Source of the DNA: Flavobacterium pokkalii
GTDB taxonomy: Bacteria; Bacteroidota; Bacteroidia; Flavobacteriales; Flavobacteriaceae
Length of the DNA: 64,000 nt
Reading direction: 5' to 3'
Assembly: GCF_014596575.1 (NCBI RefSeq)
Contig: NZ_NASZ01000001.1
Coordinates: 248,001 to 312,000, forward strand
Below, piece by piece: positions 18,386 through 27,071 of the stretch (position 1 is the first letter of the stretch; every line of letters begins with the position of its first letter). Made by a program: the position numbers and the translations under genes. The notes beneath the pieces are model-generated. The model saw only the letters and a program-made list of their open reading frames with translations, was not told the origin of the DNA and searched no databases.

Positions 18386-19081
18386 TTAATGTTTGATGAT
18401 TATTTCGGCTACATAAAATTTATGTTCTACCTTAACTTTAATGCAGATTCCTTCTTTGTAATAATAGCTGTTGCAATAACCATTAGGAAATTTCATTTTG
18501 TAACTACCATCTTCCATTTTTATAGGTTTTATGAAACGTTGCTGATTGTCGCAATAAACTTCTTTAATGTATTTAGGTTCCTGAAAAAATAAACTCAGCA
18601 GGTTTGTGTCGATCACAGGACAGGAGAGTTTGGTTTTTTTGTTGTTTTCAATGATTTCATATTGATTTTCATTGAGTTTAATTTCTTTATCAATTTTTGT
18701 TTTTCCGTTCGTTTTTCTGAATTGTGAGGAATAAATTAGTTTGCCGTTTTCATAAGTGGATGTTTCTTTCGAAAACACTTTAATGGGAAATAAAATATTG
18801 GTTTTAATTTCAGAAGTTAACTGAAGATTAGACTTGTTCCCGACCTCATTTTTTTCGAGTTTGAGCCAGCCAATAGTAGTTCCGTTAAACATTATATTGT
18901 AATCCAGTTGTTCGCTTTGAGCAAGGGAAATGATGGGTAAAAAAGTGATTAGTTTTATTGAAAGCCGAATTAGAATTTTAGTAACAAAAATTTTTAAGAG
19001 AGTTGCTGTTTTAAAAAAAGGCGCAGTTAAATTTGGGGGCATACATTTTTTTAAAATTGAAAAAATGATGAGCGTTAACAT
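18386..19081 (-). CDS. DUF6134-like secreted protein
   Basis: Up to 231 residues. The first about 55 are hydrophobic and basic and end at ISLAQS, a signal peptide cleavage-like site, so the true start may be an internal Met (for example at 19042) rather than the ATG at 19081. The mature part (DYNIMFNGTTIGWLKLEK, then SYYYKEGICIKVKVEH) looks like the DUF6134 family of small periplasmic beta-rich proteins of Bacteroidota. It ends 5 bp upstream of the CPBP-like gene, so they are likely cotranscribed. Function unknown. Confidence 0.65.
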   Translation of the reverse strand: MLTLIIFSILKKCMPPNLTAPFFKTATLLKIFVTKILIRLSIKLITFLPIISLAQSEQLDYNIMFNGTTIGWLKLEKNEVGNKSNLQLTSEIKTNILFPIKVFSKETSTYENGKLIYSSQFRKTNGKTKIDKEIKLNENQYEIIENNKKTKLSCPVIDTNLLSLFFQEPKYIKEVYCDNQQRFIKPIKMEDGSYKMKFPNGYCNSYYYKEGICIKVKVEHKFYVAEIIIKH

Positions 19082-19093
19082 GATTGCCGGAAT

Positions 19094-19444
19094 TTAATTT
19101 TTCGAAAAGCTGTAATCATTAAAAACAAAATCACTGTTTAAGGTAGTTATGGGGATAATAATAGAAAGGGAAGAAACAGTTATGGCTATAATTTCTTCGA
19201 ATGTTGTGGTGTTTTGTGTTTTGATTTCTGTTGTAAGAATGTTTTTTTGAATATTGTGATTGAGCACAATAAGGGAGCGGTGATTTACAGATTGTAGTTT
19301 GGATTCTTCAAAAAGCGGTATGGGTTTGCTGAAACAATCTTTTTCTGTAAACAAAGCAGTTTCTTTCGAATTGTTGGGGTTGTGACTATGACAACTTTTG
19401 AATAAGAAGGAAATTACGGTTAAAGAGGGAGTAGAGGTTTTCAT
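19094..19444 (-). CDS. Small hypothetical protein, possibly exported
   Basis: 116 residues, not recognised. The N-terminus (MKTSTPSLTVISFLFKSC) could be a weak lipoprotein signal, although it has no Leu-rich core. The C-terminal part has a hydrophobic stretch AITVSSLSIIIPITTL. It lies between the AraC regulator and the DUF6134-like gene, 12 bp upstream of the latter on the same strand, which supports it as part of the operon. Real coding status is likely but not certain. Confidence 0.5.
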   Translation of the reverse strand: MKTSTPSLTVISFLFKSCHSHNPNNSKETALFTEKDCFSKPIPLFEESKLQSVNHRSLIVLNHNIQKNILTTEIKTQNTTTFEEIIAITVSSLSIIIPITTLNSDFVFNDYSFSKN

Positions 19445-19559
19445 AACTTTGATAGTTTAATTTCTGTATCAAAATTATAACGGGTAAAAAGAAGTGCTAT
19501 CCCAGATTATGTATTTTGCTGAAATTGGGATAAATAAGGAAATATAGGACTACTTATTC

Positions 19560-20663
19560 CTACTTTTCTTTGTATTCGGAAGGGGTTAGAGAAGTGAATT
19601 TTTTAAAGGCAGAATAAAAAGTTGATTTGGAATTAAATCCGCATTCTAATCCTATCGCCAGAATGGTATAGGTGGAATAGTTAGGATTGTTCAAATATTT
19701 TTTTGCTTTTTCAACTCTTAAATAGTTAATGTAATCCGAAAAATTATAACCGCTTTCCTGATTAATCAAATGGGACAATTTGCTGGTGCTGATATTCATT
19801 TCGGAAGCTAGTTTTTCCAGGCTGAAATTCGGATCAATGTAACGTTTATTTTTTTCGATATAATTCTTCACGGGTTGGAATTTACTGTCGTTAGAATGAT
19901 TATTCGCAAGGTTTGATTCTTTGTTTTTTTCTTCGGTTAAGATTGCTTTTCGTAATTCAATACGTTCCGTCATTAACGAATAATTATAAAAGCCCTGATA
20001 GCTTATCCAATAGAGTAATGTAGTAGTGCTGAGGCGCAACGGATAATATATCAATACCTGTGGATTTAAGGTTTTGTCCAGATTTAGTAAAATGGCACAA
20101 ACCCACATGAGAATGATAATGGCTCCCAAAAACATTAAATTTCGCAACCATTTTAAATTGTCAAAAACTAATATTTGCTGGTATAAATCGGTGTATTTAA
20201 ATAAGACTAACAGTGTTTTTATAAAAAGAAAAATAGAGTAGCAGGCATTGATAATTTCTTCGATCTGTACATATTTTGCAATAAACATATTTTGTCCCAA
20301 ATGGTAATAATGCGGATACAAGGCCACCCGAATCAGCATTTCGATAGTAAAAATCGAAAAGGAGATATACACATAAGAGGAAATTTTCTTTTCAATTTTC
20401 AGGTAATAGGTCAAAAAGACATAAAAAGAAGGTACAATTAAAACATACCACGGAATTTGTAATCTTTTTATAAAGAAAGGCGCATCAATTAGAAAGGTTT
20501 CCAAAGAAAAAGCCTGAAGATTATTGAGTATCAAAAAGGCAATAACAAGGTTTAGATAAAGGATGGCTTTATCAGTTTTCTTTTTAAAGCACAGCGTTGA
20601 AATGATGAAAATAATTCCAAGCAGTACTCCTGATATCATCACAAAATCAAATACCTGTTTCAT
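19560..20663 (-). CDS. AraC-family regulator with N-terminal membrane domain
   Basis: 367 residues. Residues 1 to about 230 contain seven hydrophobic segments (for example ISGVLLGIIFIISTLCF and WLRNLMFLGAIIILMWVCAILL), a layout known from membrane-bound AraC-type proteins of Bacteroidota. After a polar linker rich in Asn and Glu, a complete AraC DNA-binding domain follows: FSLEKLASEMNISTSKLSHL as the first helix-turn-helix and ILAIGLECGFNSKSTFYSAFKK as the second, ending LTPSEYKEK. It probably senses a membrane or envelope signal and controls the adjacent minus-strand cluster. It sits between a beta-barrel gene and the DUF6134-like gene. Confidence 0.88.
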   Translation of the reverse strand: MKQVFDFVMISGVLLGIIFIISTLCFKKKTDKAILYLNLVIAFLILNNLQAFSLETFLIDAPFFIKRLQIPWYVLIVPSFYVFLTYYLKIEKKISSYVYISFSIFTIEMLIRVALYPHYYHLGQNMFIAKYVQIEEIINACYSIFLFIKTLLVLFKYTDLYQQILVFDNLKWLRNLMFLGAIIILMWVCAILLNLDKTLNPQVLIYYPLRLSTTTLLYWISYQGFYNYSLMTERIELRKAILTEEKNKESNLANNHSNDSKFQPVKNYIEKNKRYIDPNFSLEKLASEMNISTSKLSHLINQESGYNFSDYINYLRVEKAKKYLNNPNYSTYTILAIGLECGFNSKSTFYSAFKKFTSLTPSEYKEK

Positions 20664-20705
20664 CTTTTGAAAGATTTATTAGTGAATTATACTCCTGATT
20701 CTAAG

Positions 20706-21533
20706 CTATATTTTTAATCGATAAGCTGCGCATAATCGGATAAAAGTGCCGTCAATTTTGTTGGTTTCGTTTGTTTTGATATTGTTTTCTATGGTACTCG
20801 TTCGGATTTTTCTAAAAAGTCCCCAGCCGGATTCTAAGGTCAGGCAAACAGGTTTTGTCAGGTAATAATCTAAAAACAAAGAAAGCTGGTTGTCGTACAA
20901 GGTGATGTATTGATGGTCATTTATTCGGTAGCTGTTCATTGGGGCACGAAAAGTCAGTCCGCCATATAATTTCGAATTCCATTTATGTTCAAATGTCAAT
21001 CGGCCGGGGAGTAATCCAAAAACAGTATTGGAATCGTTTATTTGCCAATTTACCCCGGCAACGGGAATTACAAACCAGCCAAAGAACTCTTTATTGGCAT
21101 AAACGCCTAGTCGGATTTTTTTATTGGGATTTTTGGAAAAAGTAGTAAAAAGAATGGTGCCAAACTGGAAACTATTTCCCCTAAATAATTCGGCTCCGTT
21201 TGAACTTAGTAAGGCTAACGCTGTAAGGGACCATTTCGAGTTTCCTATTGGCGCAATCACGCCTATTGGTAAACGCAACGACTCTATTGTGGTTGATGAC
21301 AATTCGGTGTTTTCTAAGGTAATTTGGTGATTGTTATAAGATGGACTTAAAAATAAATAGCTGCCTTTTTTGATGGTAATTGGGAGTTCGCTGCTGATTT
21401 CAAAAGTACTGATAACGGAATTGTTGTATAGTTGATTTTGAAAAGCATTAGTGTATTTAAGTTGTAAAGCTTCAACGTAAGACTGTGAATAAAGAGAAAT
21501 GGTGAACAATATGATTACGAAACATTGCAACAT
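20706..21533 (-). CDS. DUF6268-like outer membrane beta-barrel protein
   Basis: 275 residues with a signal peptide (MLQCFVIILFTISLYSQS) and a regular series of amphipathic strands (for example SLTALALLSSNG, FGTILFTTFSKN, LYGGLTFRAPMN, QLSLFLDYYLTKPVCLTLESGWG) ending AAYRLKI. It fits the DUF6268 group of outer-membrane barrels from Bacteroidota, recalled rather than searched. It is upstream of the AraC regulator on the same strand with a 42-bp gap, so it may be the first gene of the cluster down to 15113. Ligand unknown. Confidence 0.7.
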   Translation of the reverse strand: MLQCFVIILFTISLYSQSYVEALQLKYTNAFQNQLYNNSVISTFEISSELPITIKKGSYLFLSPSYNNHQITLENTELSSTTIESLRLPIGVIAPIGNSKWSLTALALLSSNGAELFRGNSFQFGTILFTTFSKNPNKKIRLGVYANKEFFGWFVIPVAGVNWQINDSNTVFGLLPGRLTFEHKWNSKLYGGLTFRAPMNSYRINDHQYITLYDNQLSLFLDYYLTKPVCLTLESGWGLFRKIRTSTIENNIKTNETNKIDGTFIRLCAAYRLKI

Positions 21534-22006
21534 GATTTGAGTTTTATTTGTTATAAAATTCTCTTTTAATCCATTGTCTTTTTAGGGGCAATTTCAAGAA
21601 ATCGCCTTAAATAACGCATTGTTTTATAGGTTTTTTTGATTATTTGGAGCTTATATCAAATTTAATCATAATAAATTGAATTTTAATATTTTATGTTTAA
21701 AACTGGTTTGAAATGTTTGTTGAGTAATTATCTTCTTTTGCTTTTTAGAAACCCGATGGCTCGGACTTGTAGTATATAAGGGAAAAGTTAGCGCAGGCAT
21801 TTGCCTGTGCCCGTAAAGAGAGTAAAAGAAAGTTTTAACAATTAAAACGGTTACAACTTTCTTGTTTTTAAATTGAAGCGGACACAGGCAAATGCCTGCG
21901 CTAACGCATATGGTAAGATATGGAACCCGATGGCTCGGATACACATAGGTGTTAGTAACAATAATTTTGGACGTTTACTGAAAAAACCTATCTTTGATAA
22001 TATCAA
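21534..22006. other. Intergenic region with palindromic repeat element
   Basis: 473-bp gap between the DUF6268-like gene and the Fic gene. It holds an inverted repeat and flanking direct repeats (21750-21939, listed separately). A reading frame at 21666-21944 on the minus strand is made largely of the repeat itself and is not counted as a gene. Confidence 0.7.
21750..21939. repeat. Palindromic element: 27-bp inverted repeats inside 16-bp direct repeats
   Basis: Arms at 21787-21813 and 21879-21905 match in inverse orientation at 26 of 27 positions, and each arm contains its own inner palindrome (CAGGCA with TGCCTG). They enclose a 65-bp AT-rich spacer. Identical 16-bp direct repeats, AACCCGATGGCTCGGA, lie outside at 21750-21765 and 21924-21939. 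A diverged third copy is at 22972-22988, just after the Fic gene. The arms are more GC-rich than their surroundings. Looks like a non-autonomous repeat (MITE- or REP-like). Confidence 0.75.
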
Positions 22007-22018
22007 ATGATAGCATCA

Positions 22019-22972
22019 ATGAAGCCACCTTACGACATTACTCCGAAAATTCTAAAACTGATAAGCTCAATTTCAGAGAAAATAGGAGAAGTAAACGCTA
22101 ATTATCTAAGCAAACAATCTCCACAACTTCGAAAACAGAATAGAATAAAAACCATTCATTCTTCGCTACAAATCGAAGGTAATACATTGACAGAAGAACA
22201 AATCACGGCTTTGATAGAAAATAAAAGAGTAATTGGTCCTGAAAAAGATGTATTGGAAGTTTTAAATGCCATTAAGGTTTATGAAAAACTGGAAGAATAT
22301 AAGTTTTCATCTGATAAGAGTTTTTTAAAAGCGCATCTTCAGTTAATGAATGGATTAATTGAAAGTGCCGGAAAATATAGAAAACAAGGTGTTGGAATAG
22401 TTAAAGGAACAAATGTAGAACATATTGCTCCGCCTCATGAGAATGTTCCGTATTTAATGAAAGATTTGTTTGAATATTTGAAAGATCCTGATGAATTAAC
22501 GTTAATAAAAAGTTGTGTATTTCATTACGAAATGGAATTCATTTATCCTTTCCTAGATGGTAACGGAAGAATGGGAAGATTATGGCAAACGCTGATTCTA
22601 ATGGCTGAATATCCGGTTTTTGAGTTTTTACCATTCGAAACATTAATCAGCAAAACTCAGGATGAATATTATAAATCACTAGCATTAAGTGATAAATCCG
22701 GGAAGTCAACAATCTTTATTGAATACATGCTTGGAGTTATTGAAAAATCTTTAGAAAACTTGCTTAATTACAACAACAGGATTCTAAAAGATATTGATCG
22801 TTTAGAGTATTTTTTAAAACTCGGAATAAAAGAGTTTAGCAGAAAAGATTATATGAACATATTTAAAGATTTATCGTCTGCCACAGCAAGCAGAGATTTG
22901 AAAAAAGGGATGGAAATGGATATGTTTGAAAGTGTTGGTAATCTCAATAAAACGAGATATATAGTGAAATAA
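22019..22972 (+). CDS. Fic family protein, class II, with Tyr in place of catalytic His
   Basis: About 317 residues (the frame also has an ATG at 22007, four codons earlier; neither start has a clear ribosome site). An N-terminal inhibitory motif SSLQIEGN fits the (S/T)xxxE(G/N) class II pattern, so the protein is self-inhibited in known family members. The Fic core motif reads IYPFLDGNGRMGR: the phosphate-binding GNGR is intact but the usual His before PF is Tyr (codon TAT at 22544-22546). The His is the general base for AMP transfer, so activity is predicted to be weak or changed. A C-terminal winged-helix-like part (FSRKDYMNIFKDLSSATASRDL) follows. The gene is flanked by repeat copies, suggesting acquisition. 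Confidence 0.87.
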   Translation: MKPPYDITPKILKLISSISEKIGEVNANYLSKQSPQLRKQNRIKTIHSSLQIEGNTLTEEQITALIENKRVIGPEKDVLEVLNAIKVYEKLEEYKFSSDKSFLKAHLQLMNGLIESAGKYRKQGVGIVKGTNVEHIAPPHENVPYLMKDLFEYLKDPDELTLIKSCVFHYEMEFIYPFLDGNGRMGRLWQTLILMAEYPVFEFLPFETLISKTQDEYYKSLALSDKSGKSTIFIEYMLGVIEKSLENLLNYNNRILKDIDRLEYFLKLGIKEFSRKDYMNIFKDLSSATASRDLKKGMEMDMFESVGNLNKTRYIVK

Positions 22973-23030
22973 ACCCGATTGTTTGGATTGAGATCTTTCC
23001 TTCGTCAGGATGACAAGTTTGCGGTAAAAA
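22972..23030. repeat. Dispersed-repeat remnant downstream of Fic gene
   Basis: Begins with AACCCGATTGTTTGGAT (22972-22988), a diverged copy (14 of 17 positions) of the direct repeat at 21924-21940, then runs into a stretch containing TTCCTTCGTCAGGATGACAA. That text is of the kind recurring between genes in Flavobacterium; recall, not search. It is absent elsewhere in this window. Confidence 0.45.
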
Positions 23031-23068
23031 CGAGAGTAACAAAGTACTAGTTTTCAGCTGCTCCAGTT

Positions 23069-23092
23069 GCGCAAAATGTCCTCACTTTGCGC
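23069..23092. other. Small hairpin upstream of ileS
   Basis: GCGCAAA (23069-23075) pairs with TTTGCGC (23086-23092), a perfect 7-bp stem. No T-run follows. It may be a residual terminator or a regulatory structure; no T-box-like leader was recognised before ileS. Confidence 0.35.
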
Positions 23093-23229
23093 CATTGTTT
23101 TTAATAAAATAGTATTCATTAAACCAATTCTTTAGTAAAAAAGCTCAAAATAGCAATAAAAATGACTAAAAAATGTGAAATGAATTCACATTTGGGTGTA
23201 ACTTTTTCACAAATTTCCTCAAAATTCCT

Positions 23230-23237
23230 TACTTTCG
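23230..23237 (+). promoter_or_regulatory. -7 element of ileS promoter
   Basis: TACTTTCG, one base from TAnnTTTG, 25 nt before the ileS ATG. This gives a short leader with AAGAAAAGGA as a purine-rich stretch near the start codon. Confidence 0.4.
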
Positions 23238-23261
23238 CACCTCGATTAAGAAAAGGATACA

Positions 23262-26200
23262 ATGAGTACAAAATTTACTGAATACAAAGGACTTGACTTG
23301 CCTACAGTAGCGTCGGAAGTTCTGGATTTTTGGAAGCAAGAAAATATATTTGAAAAAAGTGTGAGCACTCGTGAAGGGAATGCTCCTTATGTGTTTTTTG
23401 AAGGACCGCCTTCGGCTAATGGATTGCCGGGAATTCACCACGTAATGGCGCGTGCGATTAAAGATATTTTTTGCAGATATAAAACCCAAAAAGGATTTCA
23501 GGTAAAGCGTAAAGCAGGTTGGGATACTCATGGATTACCGGTAGAATTAGGTACAGAGAAAGAATTAGGAATTACCAAAGAAGATATTGGAAAAACCATT
23601 ACGGTAGCCGAATACAACGAGGCTTGTAAAAAAACGGTGATGCGTTACACGGACGTTTGGAATGATTTGACCGAAAAAATGGGTTATTGGGTAGATATGG
23701 AAGATCCCTATATTACTTATAAATCCAAATATATGGAGAGTGTTTGGTGGTTGTTGAAACAAATCTACAACAAGGATTTGATGTACAAAGGCTACACGAT
23801 CCAACCGTATTCTCCAAAAGCAGGAACAGGATTGTCTTCGCATGAGGTAAACCAACCGGGTTCGTATCGTGATGTAACTGATACTACAATTGTAGCACAG
23901 TTTAAAGCAAAAAATGAAAGTTTGCCAAGCTTTTTAGAAGGTTTTGGTGACATTCACATTTTAGCTTGGACGACTACTCCTTGGACTTTGCCTTCCAACA
24001 CTGCTTTGACAGTTGGTCCAAAAATCGATTATGTTTTAGTTAAAACTTTTAATCAATATACTTTTGAGCCAATCAATGTGATTTTGGCTAAAAATTTAGT
24101 AGGGAAACAATTTGGTAAAGCGTTTTTTGCTACTGAAGAAGTTGCCGATTTTGAAAATTATAAAGCCGGTGATAAAAAGATTCCGTACCAAATTTTAACA
24201 GAAGCAAAAGGTGCTGATTTAGTAGGAATTCGTTACGAGCAATTATTGCCTTGGGCGTTACCATATCAAAATCCGGAAAATGCTTTCAGAGTAATTTCGG
24301 GAGATTTCGTAACTACTGAAGACGGTACCGGAATTGTACATACGGCGCCAACTTTTGGTGCTGATGATGCTAAAGTGGCTAAAGAAGCTACGCCAGAAGT
24401 ACCGCCAATGTTGGTTTTAGACGAAAATGGTACAGCAGTTCCATTAGTAGATTTACAAGGTAAGTTTGTTCAAAGTTTAGGAGATTTTGGTGGAAAATAT
24501 GTGAAGAACGAATATTACGATGCCGATCAGGCACCGGAACGTTCGGTGGATGTAGAGATTGCGATTCTTTTGAAGGAACAAAATAAAGCGTTCAAAGTTG
24601 AAAAATACGTGCACAGTTATCCACATTGTTGGAGAACTGACAAGCCTATTTTATATTATCCATTGGATTCCTGGTTTATCAAAATTACGGAGGTAAGAGA
24701 CCGAATGTTTGATTTGAACGAATCGATTAACTGGAAACCAAAAGCTACCGGAGAAGGTCGTTTTGGAAACTGGTTGAAAAATGCTAACGACTGGAACTTA
24801 TCGCGTTCGAGATATTGGGGAATTCCATTACCAATTTGGAGAACCGAAGACAAACAAGAAGAAATCTTAATTGGTTCGGTAGAAGAATTGTACAACGAAA
24901 TTGAAAAAGCAATTGCTGCCGGAGTTCAAAAGGAAAATCCATTCAAAGGATTTGAAATTGGAAACATGAGCGAGGCTAACTATGATTTAGTTGACTTACA
25001 TAAAAATGTAGTGGACGGAATCACCTTAGTTTCGGCTTCGGGAAAACCAATGAAACGTGAGTCTGATTTGATTGACGTTTGGTTTGATTCGGGGGCAATG
25101 CCTTATGCGCAATGGCATTATCCATTTGAGAACAAAGAGTTAATTGATAACAATAAATCGTTTCCAGCTGATTTTATCGCCGAAGGTGTCGATCAAACCC
25201 GTGGATGGTTTTATACTTTGCACGCTATCGGAACATTGGTTTTTGATAATATTGCTTATAAAAATGTGGTTTCAAACGGATTGGTATTGGACAAAAACGG
25301 ACAAAAAATGTCGAAGCGTTTGGGTAACGCCGTTGATCCATTTGAAACCTTAAAAGAATATGGTCCTGATGCTACGCGCTGGTACATGATTGCCAATGCG
25401 AATCCTTGGGATAACTTGAAATTTGATATCGAAGGAGTAGCTGAGGTAAGACGTAAATTCTTTGGAACATTATATAATACTTATTCTTTCTTTAGTTTGT
25501 ATGCCAATATTGATGGTTTCAAATTTGATGAGGTAGAGGTGCCATTGAACGAAAGACCGGAAATTGACCGTTGGATTTTATCTGAATTGCATACCTTGAT
25601 TAAATTGGTTGATGAGGCTTATGCCGATTATGAGCCAACCAAAGCAGCTCGTGCGATTTCTGATTTTGTTCAGGAAAACCTGAGTAACTGGTACGTTCGT
25701 TTGTGTCGTCGTCGTTTCTGGAAAGGGGATTATGCGCAGGATAAAATTGCGGCTTATCAAACCTTATATACCTGTTTGTTAACCGTAAGTAAACTGAGTG
25801 CTCCTATAGCTCCGTTCTTTATGGATAAGCTTTACAGAGACTTAACGCAGGCGACACAAACAGAAAAATTTGATAGTGTACATTTGGCGGAATTTCCAAA
25901 ATACGTTGAAAACTTTGTTGATAAATCGTTAGAGAGCAAAATGCAGAAAGCACAGACCATTTCATCACTAGTTTTATCACTACGTAAAAAGGAGATGATC
26001 AAAGTGCGTCAACCTTTGCAAAAGGTAATGATTCCGGTACTTGACGAGCGTCAGAGAGCCGAAATTGAGGCCGTTTCCGACCTGATAAAAGCAGAAGTAA
26101 ATGTGAAAGAAATTGAACTTTTGGATGATGCTTCAGGAGTGTTGGTAAAGCAAATTAAACCGAATTTTAAAGCGCTTGGGCCACGTTTCGGAAAAGATAT

Positions 26201-26663
26201 GGGGTTGATTTCCAAAGAGATACAAAACTTTTCTTCTGATCAGATTAATCAACTGGATAAAGAAGGAAGTATAGTTATTGTTATTGCAGGAAAAGACGTA
26301 ACTTTATCATTAGAGGATGTAGAAATAACATCTCAGGATATTGAAGGTTGGTTGGTTGCAAATTCTAACGGAATTACCGTAGCGCTTGATATCACAATCT
26401 CTGAAGAATTGAGAAAAGAAGGAGTTGCAAGGGAGTTGGTAAACAGAATTCAGAATATTCGAAAAGATTCCGGATTCGAAGTAACTGATAAAATTAAAGT
26501 GTATTTGCAAAGCAATGCAGTTTTAGAAGCCGCGGTTAATGAGAATAAAGGATACATTCAATCAGAAACCTTGACTGAGGAGTTGGTTTTTGATACACAA
26601 ATTGAAAATGGCACAGAAATTGAATTTGATGACATAAAAACTAAAATAACAATTACAAAATAA
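23262..26663 (+). CDS. ileS: Isoleucyl-tRNA synthetase, long IleRS2 type with GXHH motif
   Basis: 1133 residues, about 190 longer than the usual bacterial enzyme, and resembling the eukaryote-like IleRS2 class. It charges tRNA-Ile, with an editing domain in the CP1 insertion. The class-I HIGH motif region reads ANGLPGIHH (G57-I-H-H60), that is GXHH instead of HXGH. The second signature, KMSKR, is present within GQKMSKRLGN. The region YPHCWRTDKPILYYPLDSWF is typical for the IleRS2/ValRS-like core. Its last codons run to 26663, nine bases before the DksA-like gene, and lspA follows. The GXHH variant is associated with strong mupirocin resistance in IleRS2 enzymes. Confidence 0.96.
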   Translation: MSTKFTEYKGLDLPTVASEVLDFWKQENIFEKSVSTREGNAPYVFFEGPPSANGLPGIHHVMARAIKDIFCRYKTQKGFQVKRKAGWDTHGLPVELGTEKELGITKEDIGKTITVAEYNEACKKTVMRYTDVWNDLTEKMGYWVDMEDPYITYKSKYMESVWWLLKQIYNKDLMYKGYTIQPYSPKAGTGLSSHEVNQPGSYRDVTDTTIVAQFKAKNESLPSFLEGFGDIHILAWTTTPWTLPSNTALTVGPKIDYVLVKTFNQYTFEPINVILAKNLVGKQFGKAFFATEEVADFENYKAGDKKIPYQILTEAKGADLVGIRYEQLLPWALPYQNPENAFRVISGDFVTTEDGTGIVHTAPTFGADDAKVAKEATPEVPPMLVLDENGTAVPLVDLQGKFVQSLGDFGGKYVKNEYYDADQAPERSVDVEIAILLKEQNKAFKVEKYVHSYPHCWRTDKPILYYPLDSWFIKITEVRDRMFDLNESINWKPKATGEGRFGNWLKNANDWNLSRSRYWGIPLPIWRTEDKQEEILIGSVEELYNEIEKAIAAGVQKENPFKGFEIGNMSEANYDLVDLHKNVVDGITLVSASGKPMKRESDLIDVWFDSGAMPYAQWHYPFENKELIDNNKSFPADFIAEGVDQTRGWFYTLHAIGTLVFDNIAYKNVVSNGLVLDKNGQKMSKRLGNAVDPFETLKEYGPDATRWYMIANANPWDNLKFDIEGVAEVRRKFFGTLYNTYSFFSLYANIDGFKFDEVEVPLNERPEIDRWILSELHTLIKLVDEAYADYEPTKAARAISDFVQENLSNWYVRLCRRRFWKGDYAQDKIAAYQTLYTCLLTVSKLSAPIAPFFMDKLYRDLTQATQTEKFDSVHLAEFPKYVENFVDKSLESKMQKAQTISSLVLSLRKKEMIKVRQPLQKVMIPVLDERQRAEIEAVSDLIKAEVNVKEIELLDDASGVLVKQIKPNFKALGPRFGKDMGLISKEIQNFSSDQINQLDKEGSIVIVIAGKDVTLSLEDVEITSQDIEGWLVANSNGITVALDITISEELRKEGVARELVNRIQNIRKDSGFEVTDKIKVYLQSNAVLEAAVNENKGYIQSETLTEELVFDTQIENGTEIEFDDIKTKITITK

Positions 26664-26671
26664 TATTGATT

Positions 26672-27052
26672 ATGGTGGAAGAAGTAATAAGATACTCAGA
26701 TGCCGATTTGGCAGAGTTCAAAGAGATAATCCAAAAGAAAATTGAGAAAGCCCAAGCGGATTTAGATTTGATAAAAAGTGCTTACATGAATGATTTGAAT
26801 AACGGGACAGATGATACCTCTCCTACATTCAAGGCCTTCGAAGAAGGAAGCGAGACGATGTCTAAAGAAGCTAACTCTCAATTGGCTATCCGTCAGGAAA
26901 AATTCATTCGCGATTTAAAGAATGCTTTGTTTCGTGTAGAGAATAAAACTTACGGAATTTGTAAAGTAACTGGAAAATTAATTAGTAAAGAGAGATTGAA
27001 AATTGTTCCTCATGCAACAATGAGCATCGAGGCTAAAAATCTACAGAAATAA
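26672..27052 (+). CDS. TraR/DksA-family protein with reduced zinc finger
   Basis: 126 residues from the ATG at 26672 (MVEEVIRYSDADLAEF); the frame could open two codons earlier at a TTG, but ATG is preferred. Long N-terminal coiled-coil helices (AEFKEIIQKKIEKAQADLDL and SQLAIRQEKFIRDLKNALFRV) match the DksA coiled coil that enters the RNA polymerase secondary channel. The zinc-finger region, YGICKVTGKLISKERLKIVP, has a single Cys where classical DksA has four, as is usual in Bacteroidota. Gene order ileS, dksA-like, lspA is typical for flavobacteria, and it is translated right after ileS. Confidence 0.88.
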   Translation: MVEEVIRYSDADLAEFKEIIQKKIEKAQADLDLIKSAYMNDLNNGTDDTSPTFKAFEEGSETMSKEANSQLAIRQEKFIRDLKNALFRVENKTYGICKVTGKLISKERLKIVPHATMSIEAKNLQK

Positions 27053-27071
27053 AATATCGAAATTCCTATCT

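Noticed and set aside
21666..21944. Open reading frame of 92 codons on the minus strand
   Set aside because: It is built from the inverted and direct repeats and has no protein-like pattern.
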